Assembly (NCBI GenBank): GCA_017466345.1
Contig: JAFTUI010000005.1
Coordinates: 62,001-126,000 of the forward strand
Length of the DNA: 64,000 nt
From: Tidjanibacter sp.
Lineage (GTDB): Bacteria > Bacteroidota > Bacteroidia > Bacteroidales > Rikenellaceae
Direction of reading: 5' to 3'
The translations under genes were made by a program, and so were the position numbers. How positions within the stretch are numbered: position 1 is the first letter of the stretch; each line of letters begins with the position of its first letter. The notes beneath the pieces were generated by a model that was not told where the DNA came from, ran no database searches, and saw only the letters and a list, made by a program, of their open reading frames with translations. Positions 38,956 through 47,766 of the stretch are shown here, piece by piece.

Positions 38956-40184
38956 TGAAGGAGAAAACATTTCTGCTCGATTGGATGAGCACTCTGCTCG
39001 ATTGGTTGGGGCTGAACTCTGCTGACGGAGGCTATAAAGCACTCTTTGCAACCCTTGTGGTTCTGGTCTGCTGCTTTGTGGTGTGGTGGCTGTTGCGCTA
39101 CCTGCTGCTCAGGGCGCACCGCTTGGGAAGGTATGTAGATTCGCGCTTGGAGGTGATATTCGATAGGGCAAACCTCAATAAGATAGCCCTTATGGCGGCG
39201 GTCTTTATGTTCTATATACTCCTGCCACTCGCCTTCGACCCCGCATCTTCGGTGGGTATCTTTGTGCGTAAGGCTCTCGATGTGCTCATCGTGTGGATGT
39301 TGGCAAGTTTTGCCAATTCGGTCGTAAGGACTGTTTTTATGCTCATATACCACAAACGTAAGACCAAAGATGCGCCACTGAAAGGCTTTATGCAGGTCAT
39401 ACAGATTGTGGTGTGGGTTGTGGCAGCGATAGTCATCATCGCCATCCTTATTAACAAGTCGCCCACGAAACTTTTTACCGGTTTGGGTGCTTCGTTGGCA
39501 GTGTTGAGCTTTGTGTTTAAGGATTCCATCCTCAATCTGGTGTCGGGCATCCTGCTGTCGAGCGACAAGATGGTCAAGGTGGGCGATTGGATAGAGATGC
39601 CTTCGGCAGGCATTGATGGTACGGTCATAGATATGACACTCAACACCGTGAAGGTCAGGGGGTGGGATAATACCATATCCAACGTGAGCCCCTATACGCT
39701 CACTTCGGGCACCTTCAAGAATTGGCAGGGTATGTTCTCCTCGGGAGGTAGGCGTATTGCCCGCTATGTGGAGATAGATATTAACACCGTGAAGTTCTGC
39801 ACCGAAGAGCTACTCGAAAGAGTCGGCAAGTTGGAGGTTATGCGTGAGTATATCGACTCGCTCCCTGAGCCCCGCTTGCAGACCACCAACCTCGAACTCC
39901 TCAGGGTATATATTGAGCGTTATATGGAGGCTCAACCTTGGCTCAACCGCGAGATGCTCCATATGGTGCGACAGTTGCAGTCGAGCGATACGGGTGTGCC
40001 CTTGCAGGTCTATGCTTTTACGGCTACAACCGTGTGGGTGGAGTATGAGCGCATACAAGCGGCACTCTTTGAGCATATTATGGCCATTGTCCCACTCTTT
40101 GAGATAAAAATCTTCCAGCGTCCTTCGGGCGGCGACTTGGATAAACGTGCCACGATAGAGGATATTGTCAAGTGGGAGGCGTAA
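38952..40184 (+). CDS. MscS-family mechanosensitive channel (YbdG-like)
   Basis: 410 residues. Several N-terminal helices, then the pore-lining TM3 and beta domain: LFTGLGASLAVLSFVFKDSILNLVSGI with KVGDWIEMPSAGIDGTVIDMTLNTVKVRGWDN. The long C-terminal part resembles YbdG/Ynai-type members. Opens on osmotic downshift. Overlaps the antiporter by 4 bp, so translation is coupled; both genes handle osmotic or ionic stress. Confidence 0.9.
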   Translation: MMKEKTFLLDWMSTLLDWLGLNSADGGYKALFATLVVLVCCFVVWWLLRYLLLRAHRLGRYVDSRLEVIFDRANLNKIALMAAVFMFYILLPLAFDPASSVGIFVRKALDVLIVWMLASFANSVVRTVFMLIYHKRKTKDAPLKGFMQVIQIVVWVVAAIVIIAILINKSPTKLFTGLGASLAVLSFVFKDSILNLVSGILLSSDKMVKVGDWIEMPSAGIDGTVIDMTLNTVKVRGWDNTISNVSPYTLTSGTFKNWQGMFSSGGRRIARYVEIDINTVKFCTEELLERVGKLEVMREYIDSLPEPRLQTTNLELLRVYIERYMEAQPWLNREMLHMVRQLQSSDTGVPLQVYAFTATTVWVEYERIQAALFEHIMAIVPLFEIKIFQRPSGGDLDKRATIEDIVKWEA

Positions 40185-40690
40185 TAGTTAGTTTCACAGG
40201 TCATCGCCCCGATAAAATTGCGGGCTATGGTGCCTCGCCACGCACGGTGGAGGTAGCACTCCGCAAAGCTCTCGCCGCAGAGATTTTGCGACTTGCGAGG
40301 GAGGGCGCAAAAACCTTCGTGAGCGGAATGGCGCCGGGGGTTGATTTGTGGGCGGCAGACGAGGTGCTCCGACTGAGAACAGAAGGACGTATTGGTGCCG
40401 ATGTAAGACTACGCTTGGCGGTGCCCTACGAGAATTTTGAGCGCTCCTTTGGCGCCGAGTGGCGACCTCTCTACAATGCCATCTTGGAGAGGGCAGATGA
40501 TGTGGTCTATCTCTCGCAGGGCTACTACCGAGGCTGCTTCAATAGGCGCAACGACTACCTTGTGGATGTTGCCGATGTAGTGGTCGCCTACTACGAGGGC
40601 GAAGAGGGTGGCACGCGCTACACACTGCGCAGAGCAGAGAAGAGAGGACGGAGTGTGATAAACCTCCACCAGAGAGAACTTTTTGACTAA
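40172..40690 (+). CDS. SLOG-family protein (YpsA/DUF1273-like)
   Basis: 172 residues. Begins VSFTGHRPDK, the family signature, and contains the Rossmann-like pattern TFVSGMAPGVDLWAADEVLRL and NRRNDYLVDVADVVVAYYEG typical of SLOG (LOG/DprA superfamily) proteins that may bind nucleotide ligands. The GTG start at 40172 lies inside the MscS gene (13-bp overlap). A sensor of nucleotide signals next to ion transporters is attractive but inferred. Confidence 0.8.
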   Translation: MGGVIVSFTGHRPDKIAGYGASPRTVEVALRKALAAEILRLAREGAKTFVSGMAPGVDLWAADEVLRLRTEGRIGADVRLRLAVPYENFERSFGAEWRPLYNAILERADDVVYLSQGYYRGCFNRRNDYLVDVADVVVAYYEGEEGGTRYTLRRAEKRGRSVINLHQRELFD

Positions 40691-40712
40691 CAAACAAATA
40701 CATTTAATCGTT

Positions 40713-41465
40713 ATGTTCGGTATCTTCAAGAAAAAGACCCCTCTACGGGAATTGTTGGAGGGCTTCTATGACATCCATAGCCATCTGCTGTGGGGTGTTG
40801 ATGATGGCTGCCGCGATGCGGAGCACACATTGGCGATCGATGCCGAACTTGCCGAATTGGGGTTTAAGGGCGCCTACCTTACACCCCACATCATCTACGG
40901 ACTCTATGGCAACAACACCGAGGAGGGGCTGCGCAAACGCTTCCAAGAGATGCCCGATGGTATGAAGTTGGAGGTGCGTTTGGCTGCCGAATATAACCTC
41001 GATGAACGCTTTATGGAACACGTTGAGGCGGCAGACAATCTGCTCACGATGGGCGGCAACCACCTGCTTGTGGAGTTCGGTCTGGGTACTACGCGCGTGG
41101 ATGCCCACCTTGGCGACCTCTTCGAGGCAGCACTCAGGGGCAAGAATATCATCATCGCCCATCCCGAACGCTACGCCTTCCTCGCCGAAGAGCGCAACTA
41201 CCACGAACTCGAAAAACTGACCTCCAAAGGGTATAAACTCCAACTTAACCTCCTCTCGCTGGCGGGACTGCACGGCGACAAAGCAAAACGTGTTGCCGAA
41301 GAGATGTTGTTGTCGGGCAAATACACCTTTGTGGGTAGCGATGTCCATTCAAGAGTCTATACCCAAGTGCTCCGCGAGGGCACAATCTCCCCCAAAGTCG
41401 TAGAACCTCTGAGAGAGTTGATGGAGAATAACAAGCAGTTATTTGGTCCAACGTCTAAGGTTTAA
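40713..41465 (+). CDS. CpsB/CapC-family PHP tyrosine phosphatase
   Basis: 250 residues from ATG 40713 (MFGIFKKKTPLRELL); the frame is open from 40683 but the longer N-terminus is not family-like. PHP metal motifs: YDIHSHLLWGVDDGC, IAHPERY and VGSDVHS. In Gram-positives and Bacteroides such enzymes dephosphorylate capsule-synthesis tyrosine kinases; no capsule genes are adjacent here. The last codons (GPTSKV, stop) run into the GTCTAA-type R4 sequence. Confidence 0.88.
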   Translation: MFGIFKKKTPLRELLEGFYDIHSHLLWGVDDGCRDAEHTLAIDAELAELGFKGAYLTPHIIYGLYGNNTEEGLRKRFQEMPDGMKLEVRLAAEYNLDERFMEHVEAADNLLTMGGNHLLVEFGLGTTRVDAHLGDLFEAALRGKNIIIAHPERYAFLAEERNYHELEKLTSKGYKLQLNLLSLAGLHGDKAKRVAEEMLLSGKYTFVGSDVHSRVYTQVLREGTISPKVVEPLRELMENNKQLFGPTSKV

Positions 41466-41466
41466 C

Positions 41467-41600
41467 GTCTAACGTCAATAGTCCTAAGAGTTCCATGGGT
41501 TCCAGGGATTCCAGGGATTTCAGGGATAACAGGGGTTGCAGGGGGAATTCTTCCTTGTTATCCTTGCAACCCTTGTAACCCTTGTAACCCTTGTAACCCC
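41467..41600 (+). repeat. R4 core plus two 9-bp word arrays
   Basis: Core GTCAATAGTCCTAAG, then words GTTCCATGG, GTTCCAGGG, ATTCCAGGG, ATTTCAGGG, ATAACAGGG, GTTGCAGGG. A second array in the other orientation follows: GCAACCCTT, GTAACCCTT (x2), GTAACCCCT. More words (ACAAGGGTA and similar) occur at 41815-41860. Confidence 0.8.
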
Positions 41601-41605
41601 TGCAT

Positions 41606-41755
41606 CCCTCCCCTAAGTTAGGGGAGGGTGCCGAAGGCGGGAGAGGTCTGTAAAGAAGTTCCTCCCCTACGACAGGGGAGGATAGGAGGGGTGGTCGAAA
41701 TTGCGCTCGGCGTCCTCGCCGAGCAGGGAGGGTGCCGAAGGCGGGAGAGGTCTGT
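41606..41755 (-). repeat. R2 repeats, two inverted copies
   Basis: 41606-41651 (CCCCTAAGTTAGGGG palindrome to GGTCTGT) and a partial copy 41725-41755. Between them is a further palindrome CTCCCCT-ACGAC-AGGGGAG (41662-41680). No gene from 41466 to 42154. Confidence 0.75.
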
Positions 41756-41868
41756 TCGTCTTGCCACGACTGCCGTAGGCAGGCGGTTGGCATCTACCTA
41801 TCTTGTTTTTTTGCAGGGATAACAAGGGTAGCAGGTGTAACAAGGATTACAGGGGAGTTTGAGAGGAG

Positions 41869-42140
41869 TCTTTTTTCGGGGAGGTGTGAGGCTCTCCGAA
41901 GGAGAGTGGCGGGCAAAAGAATAGCCCTCTCAAACTTGTTTGAAAGAGGGCTATTGTTTTGGCTGCTAAACTATCTGCGAAAGATAGCCACACCTTACCG
42001 CAAAGGCGTCAGAGTGACGCATTTGTGCAAGTGGCTCCGAAGCCACTCCGAAGCCACTCCTAAGCAAGACGGTAGGTAGTACCACTATTGGTTGGTGCAC
42101 GAAAAGTTTTTGGTTCCGCTTTTTACAAAAAGCGGAGAAG
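41869..42140 (+). repeat. R3 structured element, copy C
   Basis: Outer stem GAGGTGTG (41881-41888) / CACACCTT. The middle hairpin is AATAGCCCTCT/AGAGGGCTATT, differing from copy B by a paired A-T to T-A change. CCACTCCGAAG repeats and CCGCTTTTT-AC-AAAAAGCGG are present. Confidence 0.85.
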
Positions 42141-42154
42141 AAAAACTCGTAGAA

Positions 42155-43336
42155 TTAGAACAGCACATCGCCGTCATCGAGGATTTGGGTCATACAGTGT
42201 GCTGCGCCGTAGCCTTTTGTGAGGTTGGTAAGGGGTACCCACGTCACGTCCACAAAGTTAGCTTTGAATGCCTCCTGCAACTCCACCGACTGACCTGCCA
42301 CTGCCATAATCTTGCGTGGTGCCACATTGAGGAAGTTGTTGGCGTAGGTCAGCTCATCGGAGCGTTGGATGGGTATGACTTTCATTTTCAGCTCGTCCTC
42401 GATGTAGTCCACGAAGGAGATGTCGCTGAAAGCCTTATGGTAGGGCTCTCCGGGTGCTTCGCGCTCCCAGATGTCGATTTTCAGATATTGCGAGTCGCCT
42501 TTGGCTGCCAGATAGCGAGCCTCGGAGAGGGTACACAAGTCGCGGTCTATGATGTTGAAGTAGGTGTCGAGGTGCATCTGCTCCTGCTCGTCCCAGATGT
42601 CTTTCACAACCACCACCTTGTTGCAACCCAAAAGGTCGTGCTCCATCAGCTGGTCGATAGCCGCCTGTGTGGTGCGCAGACCACGTCCTATGAAGGCTAT
42701 GTCGCCGAAGGGCAGGAAGTCGCCACCTTCGAGAAAGGCATCCTCGCCCTCGATGTGGTAGATTGGGGGGAAGCCGATTTTGTTAAGACAGAACTCGGCA
42801 ATCTCGCACTCCAACTGCCTCTGTGCGGAGTTCATACGTCCGATGACGATACCTTTGGCTGTCGAAATCATCTGGTCGCGCATAAAGAAGATGTTCATAA
42901 TGGGGCGTTGGATGTAGGTTGCTGCAAAGCCCGTGTTGCTCTCGGTGTAGGAGAGGACAATCTCGGGTTGAAGCATAATCATCTTCACGAGGTCCTTGGG
43001 GTGCGCCCTGTCGATAATCATCTTTTTGTAACGCTCCTGAGCCTTTGCCTCCTCGGGTACGTTGGAGGTGTTGTAGGTCAGAAAACGCGAGGCGAAAGCC
43101 CTCAGTTCGTTGAGCTCTTTGCCCTCTACGGGGCGTCCCACCTTGTCGAGCGTGCCTTCGAGCAGGATTTGTCTTACGGTGAGTACTTTTGCGCCAAATC
43201 GTTCGAGAGCTTTGCGATATTCGGCGTGTTCTTTGGCAGCGAGTTCAATGTCGAAATAGTCCGAGAAGAGTGCTGCATCGGGGTGCATTACACCGAGGAA
43301 AAGTTCATCGGTGGGTTCGTGCATTAGGATTATCAT
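42155..43336 (-). CDS. Arginine deiminase family protein
   Basis: 393 residues. The guanidine-modifying fold is shown by LGVMHPDAALF, FMRDQM, GEDAFLEGGDF, MHLDTYFNII (catalytic His), and the terminal Cys in GYGAAHCMTQIL. Expected reaction: arginine to citrulline and ammonia. No ornithine carbamoyltransferase or carbamate kinase is nearby, so a complete ADI pathway cannot be claimed. The start may be M1 (43336) or M5 (43324, MHEPTDELF). A -7 box TATCTTTG lies at 43387-43394. Confidence 0.88.
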   Translation of the reverse strand: MIILMHEPTDELFLGVMHPDAALFSDYFDIELAAKEHAEYRKALERFGAKVLTVRQILLEGTLDKVGRPVEGKELNELRAFASRFLTYNTSNVPEEAKAQERYKKMIIDRAHPKDLVKMIMLQPEIVLSYTESNTGFAATYIQRPIMNIFFMRDQMISTAKGIVIGRMNSAQRQLECEIAEFCLNKIGFPPIYHIEGEDAFLEGGDFLPFGDIAFIGRGLRTTQAAIDQLMEHDLLGCNKVVVVKDIWDEQEQMHLDTYFNIIDRDLCTLSEARYLAAKGDSQYLKIDIWEREAPGEPYHKAFSDISFVDYIEDELKMKVIPIQRSDELTYANNFLNVAPRKIMAVAGQSVELQEAFKANFVDVTWVPLTNLTKGYGAAHCMTQILDDGDVLF

Positions 43337-43386
43337 AGTGTATAAAAGGTTTAGTCTTTCTCTAAGAGAGTTGTGCTCTCAATTCT

Positions 43387-43394
43387 CAAAGATA
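43387..43394 (-). promoter_or_regulatory. -7 box upstream of the arginine deiminase gene
   Basis: TATCTTTG on the minus strand, 51 bp above the start; a TTTG lies 12 bp further up, closer than the usual 19. Confidence 0.45.
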
Positions 43395-43422
43395 CAAATT
43401 TTTCTTCAAACCAAGCATTTTT

Positions 43423-43977
43423 CTATCTTGGTTGGTAATTTTTCAGCATTTTTTGTAACTCTTTCTCTCTGCCCTCGGTGTGGAGATTGACCAACGAGTG
43501 GAACTCTGCCGAGTGGTTGTGATGGATGGTGTGGCAGAGCTCGTGAACGCACACATAGTCAATGAGTTCATCGGGTAGTGCTGCCAGAAAGAGCGAGAGC
43601 GATATATTTCCCTCGCGGGTGCAACTTCCCCAACGCGAGTGACTCTTGCGGATGGTGAGTCTGCCATAGCGTAGCCCTGTGCGAAGGCTTGCCGCCTCCA
43701 ACATTCGGGGGAGTTTCTCTTTTGCTACGCGGCGCAACTCTTCCACCTCTTTGGGCGTGAGTGGCGGGTTCTCCTTGCGCCTTTGCTCCAACCTTTCGAG
43801 CGAAGAGAGTATCCACTCGTGGCGTGTGGCTGCCCAGGCGAGTGCCGCCCTCTTGGAGCCCCACCAAGGTATGGTCATACGCACCACACCCTCGCGCGTG
43901 ATGCGGAGTGAGGTGCGGCGTGCCTTGCGACTACGCACAACCTCAATGTTATAACCCCTATCCTCCAAGCGCCACAA
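43423..43977 (-). CDS. YgjP-like M48-type metallopeptidase
   Basis: 184 residues. The zinc motif is HELCHTIHHNHSAEFHSLV (HExxH with a third ligand downstream), preceded by SRWGSCTREGNISLSLFLAALP, the family's conserved block. The N-terminal half is basic and strand-rich. Members occur near restriction or repair genes but substrate is unknown. Begins 5 bp after the rlmB stop, probably co-transcribed. Confidence 0.88.
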   Translation of the reverse strand: MWRLEDRGYNIEVVRSRKARRTSLRITREGVVRMTIPWWGSKRAALAWAATRHEWILSSLERLEQRRKENPPLTPKEVEELRRVAKEKLPRMLEAASLRTGLRYGRLTIRKSHSRWGSCTREGNISLSLFLAALPDELIDYVCVHELCHTIHHNHSAEFHSLVNLHTEGREKELQKMLKNYQPR

Positions 43978-43982
43978 ATCGA

Positions 43983-44909
43983 TTATTTGCAGTAACGCTG
44001 CCTTACGCTCTCGAAGAGCATAATGGCTGCCGCTGCCGACACGTTGAGGCTCTCGATGGCTCCCACCATAGGTATGGCTGCCTTGCAGTCGCAGAGTTTC
44101 AGCACCTCCTTGCTGATACCCACCTCCTCGTTACCCATAACGATTACGGTGGGTTTCGTCAGGTCGGCATCGAAGAGCAGAGTGTCTGCCTTCTCGGTGG
44201 CGGCTACAATCTGCATACCCTGTTGAGCGAGGGTTTTCAGAGTGTTGCGTATGCTGCCTGCACGGTGTACGGGAATGCGGGTGAGGGCTCCTGCCGAAGA
44301 ACGGATAGCATCGGCATTTACGGGTGCGGAGTTTTTCAGCGGGCAGATAAGACCGTGAGCACCTGCGCACTCTGCCGAGCGGGCGATGGCACCGAAGTTC
44401 CTCACGTCCGTAACGCCATCGAAGACCACAATCAGAGCCTTCTCATCCTCGGGTATGCGGTCCAAAATATCCTCCAACTCCACATAGGCAATGGGGGCGA
44501 TGACTGCCACCACACCCTGATGGTTGCCCCTTGTAAGGCGGTCGAGTTTCTCCACAGGCACCTCCTGATAGCGGATGCGGGAGCGATAGCAGAGGTCTTT
44601 GAGTTCTGCCATAAGCCCACCCTCGGCACCCTTGCGAACGTAGAGTTTTTCAATCTGCTTGTCGGTCTGCACAGCCTCAATCACGGGGCGCAGACCATAG
44701 ACGATGTTCTCCTCGCCCACACGCTTAGCCTCCTCCGAGCGTCCCTCGCGGCGAGGTTTACTCTCCTTGCGGTAGGCGGGTTTTGCGGAGCGTGTGCGCT
44801 CCTCCCAATTCAGATCACGAGCCTCACTATATTGTGGATGCTCTATTGCTTGATGCTCTGTGCGAGGCTTGCGCTCACGTTTGTCCTTCAAAAATTCGCT
44901 GTTCTCCAT
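43983..44909 (-). CDS. rlmB: SpoU-family 23S rRNA (guanosine-2'-O)-methyltransferase
   Basis: 308 residues from the ATG at 44909; an in-frame TTG 24 bp upstream is less likely. A charged, low-complexity N-terminal extension (about 65 residues) precedes the substrate-binding domain (VYGLRPVIEAV) and the knotted SPOUT domain with DGVTDVRNFGAIARSAECAGAHG and NEEVGISKEV, then IPMVGAIESLNVSAAAAI. Probably modifies G2251 of 23S rRNA. An R4 core lies just upstream. Confidence 0.9.
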   Translation of the reverse strand: MENSEFLKDKRERKPRTEHQAIEHPQYSEARDLNWEERTRSAKPAYRKESKPRREGRSEEAKRVGEENIVYGLRPVIEAVQTDKQIEKLYVRKGAEGGLMAELKDLCYRSRIRYQEVPVEKLDRLTRGNHQGVVAVIAPIAYVELEDILDRIPEDEKALIVVFDGVTDVRNFGAIARSAECAGAHGLICPLKNSAPVNADAIRSSAGALTRIPVHRAGSIRNTLKTLAQQGMQIVAATEKADTLLFDADLTKPTVIVMGNEEVGISKEVLKLCDCKAAIPMVGAIESLNVSAAAAIMLFESVRQRYCK

Positions 44910-44921
44910 ATATCTTTTTTT

Positions 44922-44980
44922 GTCTAACCTCAATAGTCCTGAGTCTTTAAGGTCTTTAAGGACTTTAAGGACTTTAAGGG
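44922..44980 (+). repeat. R4 core plus 9-bp word array
   Basis: Core CTCAATAGTCCTGAG, then TCTTTAAGG (x2), ACTTTAAGG (x2), between rlmB and porX. Confidence 0.75.
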
Positions 44981-44990
44981 AGATTAATTC

Positions 44991-46568
44991 TCAACTCTTT
45001 GGTCGCAGTACTATGTAGGGCACTATCATCTCCTCCATAGACACACCACCGTGTTGGAAGGTGCCACGATAGTAGCGTATGAATTGGTTTGCATTATTCG
45101 GGTAGGTCAAAAAGTCCCTGCCGAGGGCAAATACATAACTGCTTGTGAGGTTGCTCTGCGGCAGTTGTGCCTCCTCGGGGCGGGTAATCTCAAAGACCTC
45201 CTTGGGGTTATAATTAAGGTTGCGCCCCGTCTTGTAGCGTATGTTGGGCGAGGTCTCCCTATCGCCCTGCACCTTCACGGGGTTCTCCACGCGAGTGGTA
45301 CCGTGGTCGGAGGTTATGATGACCGTATTGCCCGCCTCGGCAAGCATACGGAGCATTGTGCTCAACTCGGAGTGCTCGAACCACGAGCGGGTTAGCGAGC
45401 GGAAAGCCGCCTCGTCCTCGGTCAGCGAGCGGATAATCTCCGTCTCGGTACGGGCGTGCGAGAGAATGTCGAGGAAGTTGTAGACGATGACCGAGAGGTC
45501 GGCATCCCTAACGTGCTGGAAGTTGTCGATGAGTTTGCGTCCCGACTCGGGTTTTACGAGTTTGTCAAACGACACCCTCCATCCATCCTTACCCATACGA
45601 GAGAGTTGTCGGCGCAAGAAATCCTCTTCGTATTTGTTCTTTGCCCCCTCCTCGTTGTCGTTGAGCCACTTCTCGGGCATAATTTTGTCTATCGCCAGCG
45701 GCATAAGTCCCGCAAAGAGTGCGTTGCGGGCATATTGGGTGGCGGTGGGCAGTATGCTACAATAGAAACTCTCCGAGTGTATATCGTACCAAGAGTGCAG
45801 TTGCGACCAGATGGTGCGCCATTGGTCGTAGCGAAGGTTGTCAATCACCAGCAACGTAACCTTCCCGCCCTTAGCCTTTGCTGCCTCCACCTCGGGGATG
45901 ATGCGGTGTCGGAAGAGTGTGTGCGACATCGTTGGGCGGTCGCTATCCTCTCGGCGGAGCCAATCGAGGTAGTTGCGCTTTATGAACTTGCCAAACTCCA
46001 CACCCGCCTCGTTCTTTTGGTAGGAGAGGATGTCCATCACGCCCTTGTCGGTCGATTCGGAGAGTTCCATCTCCCAGCCCACGAGTTTGCGGTAGATGGC
46101 ACACCAATCCGCAAAGGTGCGGGCTTCGCCCAAAAGAGAGCTGATTTTGCCGAACTCGGCACGATAGTCGGCAGTGGTCTGTTCGGTTACAAGCCTCTCG
46201 CGCTGAACGTGTTTTTTGACCGATAGGAGTACCTGATTGGGGTTGATGGGCTTTATAAGATAGTCCGAGATTTTGGAGCCGATAGCCTTGTCCATAATAC
46301 TCTCCTCCTCGCTCTTGGTGACCATAATGACAGGCGTTGAGGGGCGCACTTCCTTGATTTGAGGCAGCGTTTCGAGCCCCGTCATACCGGGCATCATCTC
46401 GTCCAAGATAATAAGGTCGTAGGGTGTCGAGCGTGCCATATCCACCGCATCGAAGCCATTGTTGCAGGTGTCCACCTCGTAGCCCTTGCTTTCGAGAAAG
46501 AGGATGTGTGGTTTGAGCAGTTCTACCTCGTCATCTACCCAAAGTATGTTAATCTCGTTGTTAATCAT
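44991..46568 (-). CDS. porX: PorX-type response regulator with PglZ domain
   Basis: 525 residues. N-terminal receiver domain with phospho-acceptor Asp56 in LIILDEMMPGM and the conserved Lys in DYLIKPINPNQ; C-terminal PglZ/alkaline-phosphatase-fold domain (LLVIDNLRYDQWRTIWSQL, then NTVIITSDHGTTRV). This architecture is PorX, which with the kinase PorY controls the type IX secretion system in Porphyromonas and Flavobacterium. PorY and T9SS genes are not in the window. The final codons (PKS, stop) merge with a GAGTTGAGAATT stretch. Confidence 0.92.
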   Translation of the reverse strand: MINNEINILWVDDEVELLKPHILFLESKGYEVDTCNNGFDAVDMARSTPYDLIILDEMMPGMTGLETLPQIKEVRPSTPVIMVTKSEEESIMDKAIGSKISDYLIKPINPNQVLLSVKKHVQRERLVTEQTTADYRAEFGKISSLLGEARTFADWCAIYRKLVGWEMELSESTDKGVMDILSYQKNEAGVEFGKFIKRNYLDWLRREDSDRPTMSHTLFRHRIIPEVEAAKAKGGKVTLLVIDNLRYDQWRTIWSQLHSWYDIHSESFYCSILPTATQYARNALFAGLMPLAIDKIMPEKWLNDNEEGAKNKYEEDFLRRQLSRMGKDGWRVSFDKLVKPESGRKLIDNFQHVRDADLSVIVYNFLDILSHARTETEIIRSLTEDEAAFRSLTRSWFEHSELSTMLRMLAEAGNTVIITSDHGTTRVENPVKVQGDRETSPNIRYKTGRNLNYNPKEVFEITRPEEAQLPQSNLTSSYVFALGRDFLTYPNNANQFIRYYRGTFQHGGVSMEEMIVPYIVLRPKS

Positions 46569-46577
46569 AGTTTACTG

Positions 46578-46634
46578 TTTCAATAAAAGACCCCATTGGT
46601 TACTACATAAATAATGCAAAACTTGGGGTCTTTA
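46578..46634. other. Long-loop inverted repeat between glsB and porX
   Basis: AATAAAAGACCCC and GGGGTCTTTATT pair across a ~33-nt loop. It could end glsB transcripts or lie in the porX leader; no U-tract. Confidence 0.4.
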
Positions 46635-46660
46635 TTGTGCGCACTGCCACCTTGGTGTGA

Positions 46661-47743
46661 CTATTTCTTCTCGGAGGTCTTTGCGGTGCTCTTGTTATCC
46701 TCCCTCACAATTCGGCGTGTGCGCTCGGGTTTGCGGCGGCGCAGAGCGACCTTGACCGAGGAGGCAGCCTTGCCCGTAACGACATTGTCGAGGGCTATCA
46801 TCGTGTGGTCGAACAGACGGCGCAAGGGGCGTTTGCGGTCCAAACCTTTGGTGTGACGCTCGGTTTTGTGTGGGTACATATCGGGGATGGTAATCATAAT
46901 ACCCGTCTCCTCAACCTCGCCGAAGTCGGGGTTGATGACCGTACCGAAGACCATCATTGAGGGCGACACGTTCATATAGGAACTAATCATCGGGGGGATA
47001 AATTCGCCCCTCTCTTTGAGTTCGCGCACAAGGATTTTGTGGTCCTCAGCGTAGTCCTCGCCCGTGAAAAGTCGCTCCATAGACTCCACATTTATGCCGA
47101 GATCCAGCGGGTGTATGGACTCCAAAAGTCCCTCCCTGGCGGGGAAGTGTTTGTGGAGGAAGTACATCAGCATATTGCGAGCCTCCACATTGTAGTGACC
47201 ATACATCGTAACCTTGCCCAAGAAGTATTTTTTGTCGGGATTGTGGACTATGATTGCGCCCAGACCGTCCCAAATGTTATCCATCACATAGAGGCTCTTG
47301 GCGTTGGCGCGAGTGCTCTGGTAGTTGGGGTGGACATAACTCCTACCCAGCTCGATGGTGTAGGGAAGATACTCTTCGCGGAATTTGTCCGAGAAGCGGA
47401 AATAGTGCTCGGTGGAGAGGTGTTTTTGGTCCCTCTCGGAGCAGACGATGAAGCGATAGCCGCCCACAATCTCCTTTGCTACGGGGTCCCACACCACGAG
47501 TTGCTTGTAGCCATCGGGAGCCAAATCCTCTTCGTCAATATCTACCGGCTCGCCCGTACCGCCACCCGCACTGCGGAAAGCCCACTCGCGGAGCCTGCCA
47601 ATCTCCCTCATCACATTGGGGCACTCGGTGGCTGTTACGACATAAACTTCGTTACCTGCGCGGTTGGTCTCGCGCAAGAAGAACTCCTCCCTCAACTCTT
47701 TCATCAGAAGGGTTCTCGAAACGGGTTTAATGATAGGTTTCAT
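46661..47743 (-). CDS. glsB: Glycine lipid N-acyltransferase (GNAT, OlsB-like)
   Basis: 360 residues from ATG 47743 (MKPIIKPVSRTLLMKEL); an open extension to 47854 overlaps glsA and is not family-like. The GNAT hemolysin-type acyltransferase region spans residues 20-230 (ELGRSYVHPNYQ, NIWDGLGAIIVHNPD). C-terminal tail is very basic. In B. thetaiotaomicron GlsB N-acylates glycine with 3-hydroxy fatty acids, and GlsA completes the lipid. 23 bp after glsA. Confidence 0.85.
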   Translation of the reverse strand: MKPIIKPVSRTLLMKELREEFFLRETNRAGNEVYVVTATECPNVMREIGRLREWAFRSAGGGTGEPVDIDEEDLAPDGYKQLVVWDPVAKEIVGGYRFIVCSERDQKHLSTEHYFRFSDKFREEYLPYTIELGRSYVHPNYQSTRANAKSLYVMDNIWDGLGAIIVHNPDKKYFLGKVTMYGHYNVEARNMLMYFLHKHFPAREGLLESIHPLDLGINVESMERLFTGEDYAEDHKILVRELKERGEFIPPMISSYMNVSPSMMVFGTVINPDFGEVEETGIMITIPDMYPHKTERHTKGLDRKRPLRRLFDHTMIALDNVVTGKAASSVKVALRRRKPERTRRIVREDNKSTAKTSEKK

Positions 47744-47766
47744 ATCTCTCTGTGTGATTTGAAGTT

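Noticed and set aside
42092-43327. 411-codon plus-strand frame
   Set aside because: Antisense to the arginine deiminase gene and begins in repeat R3.
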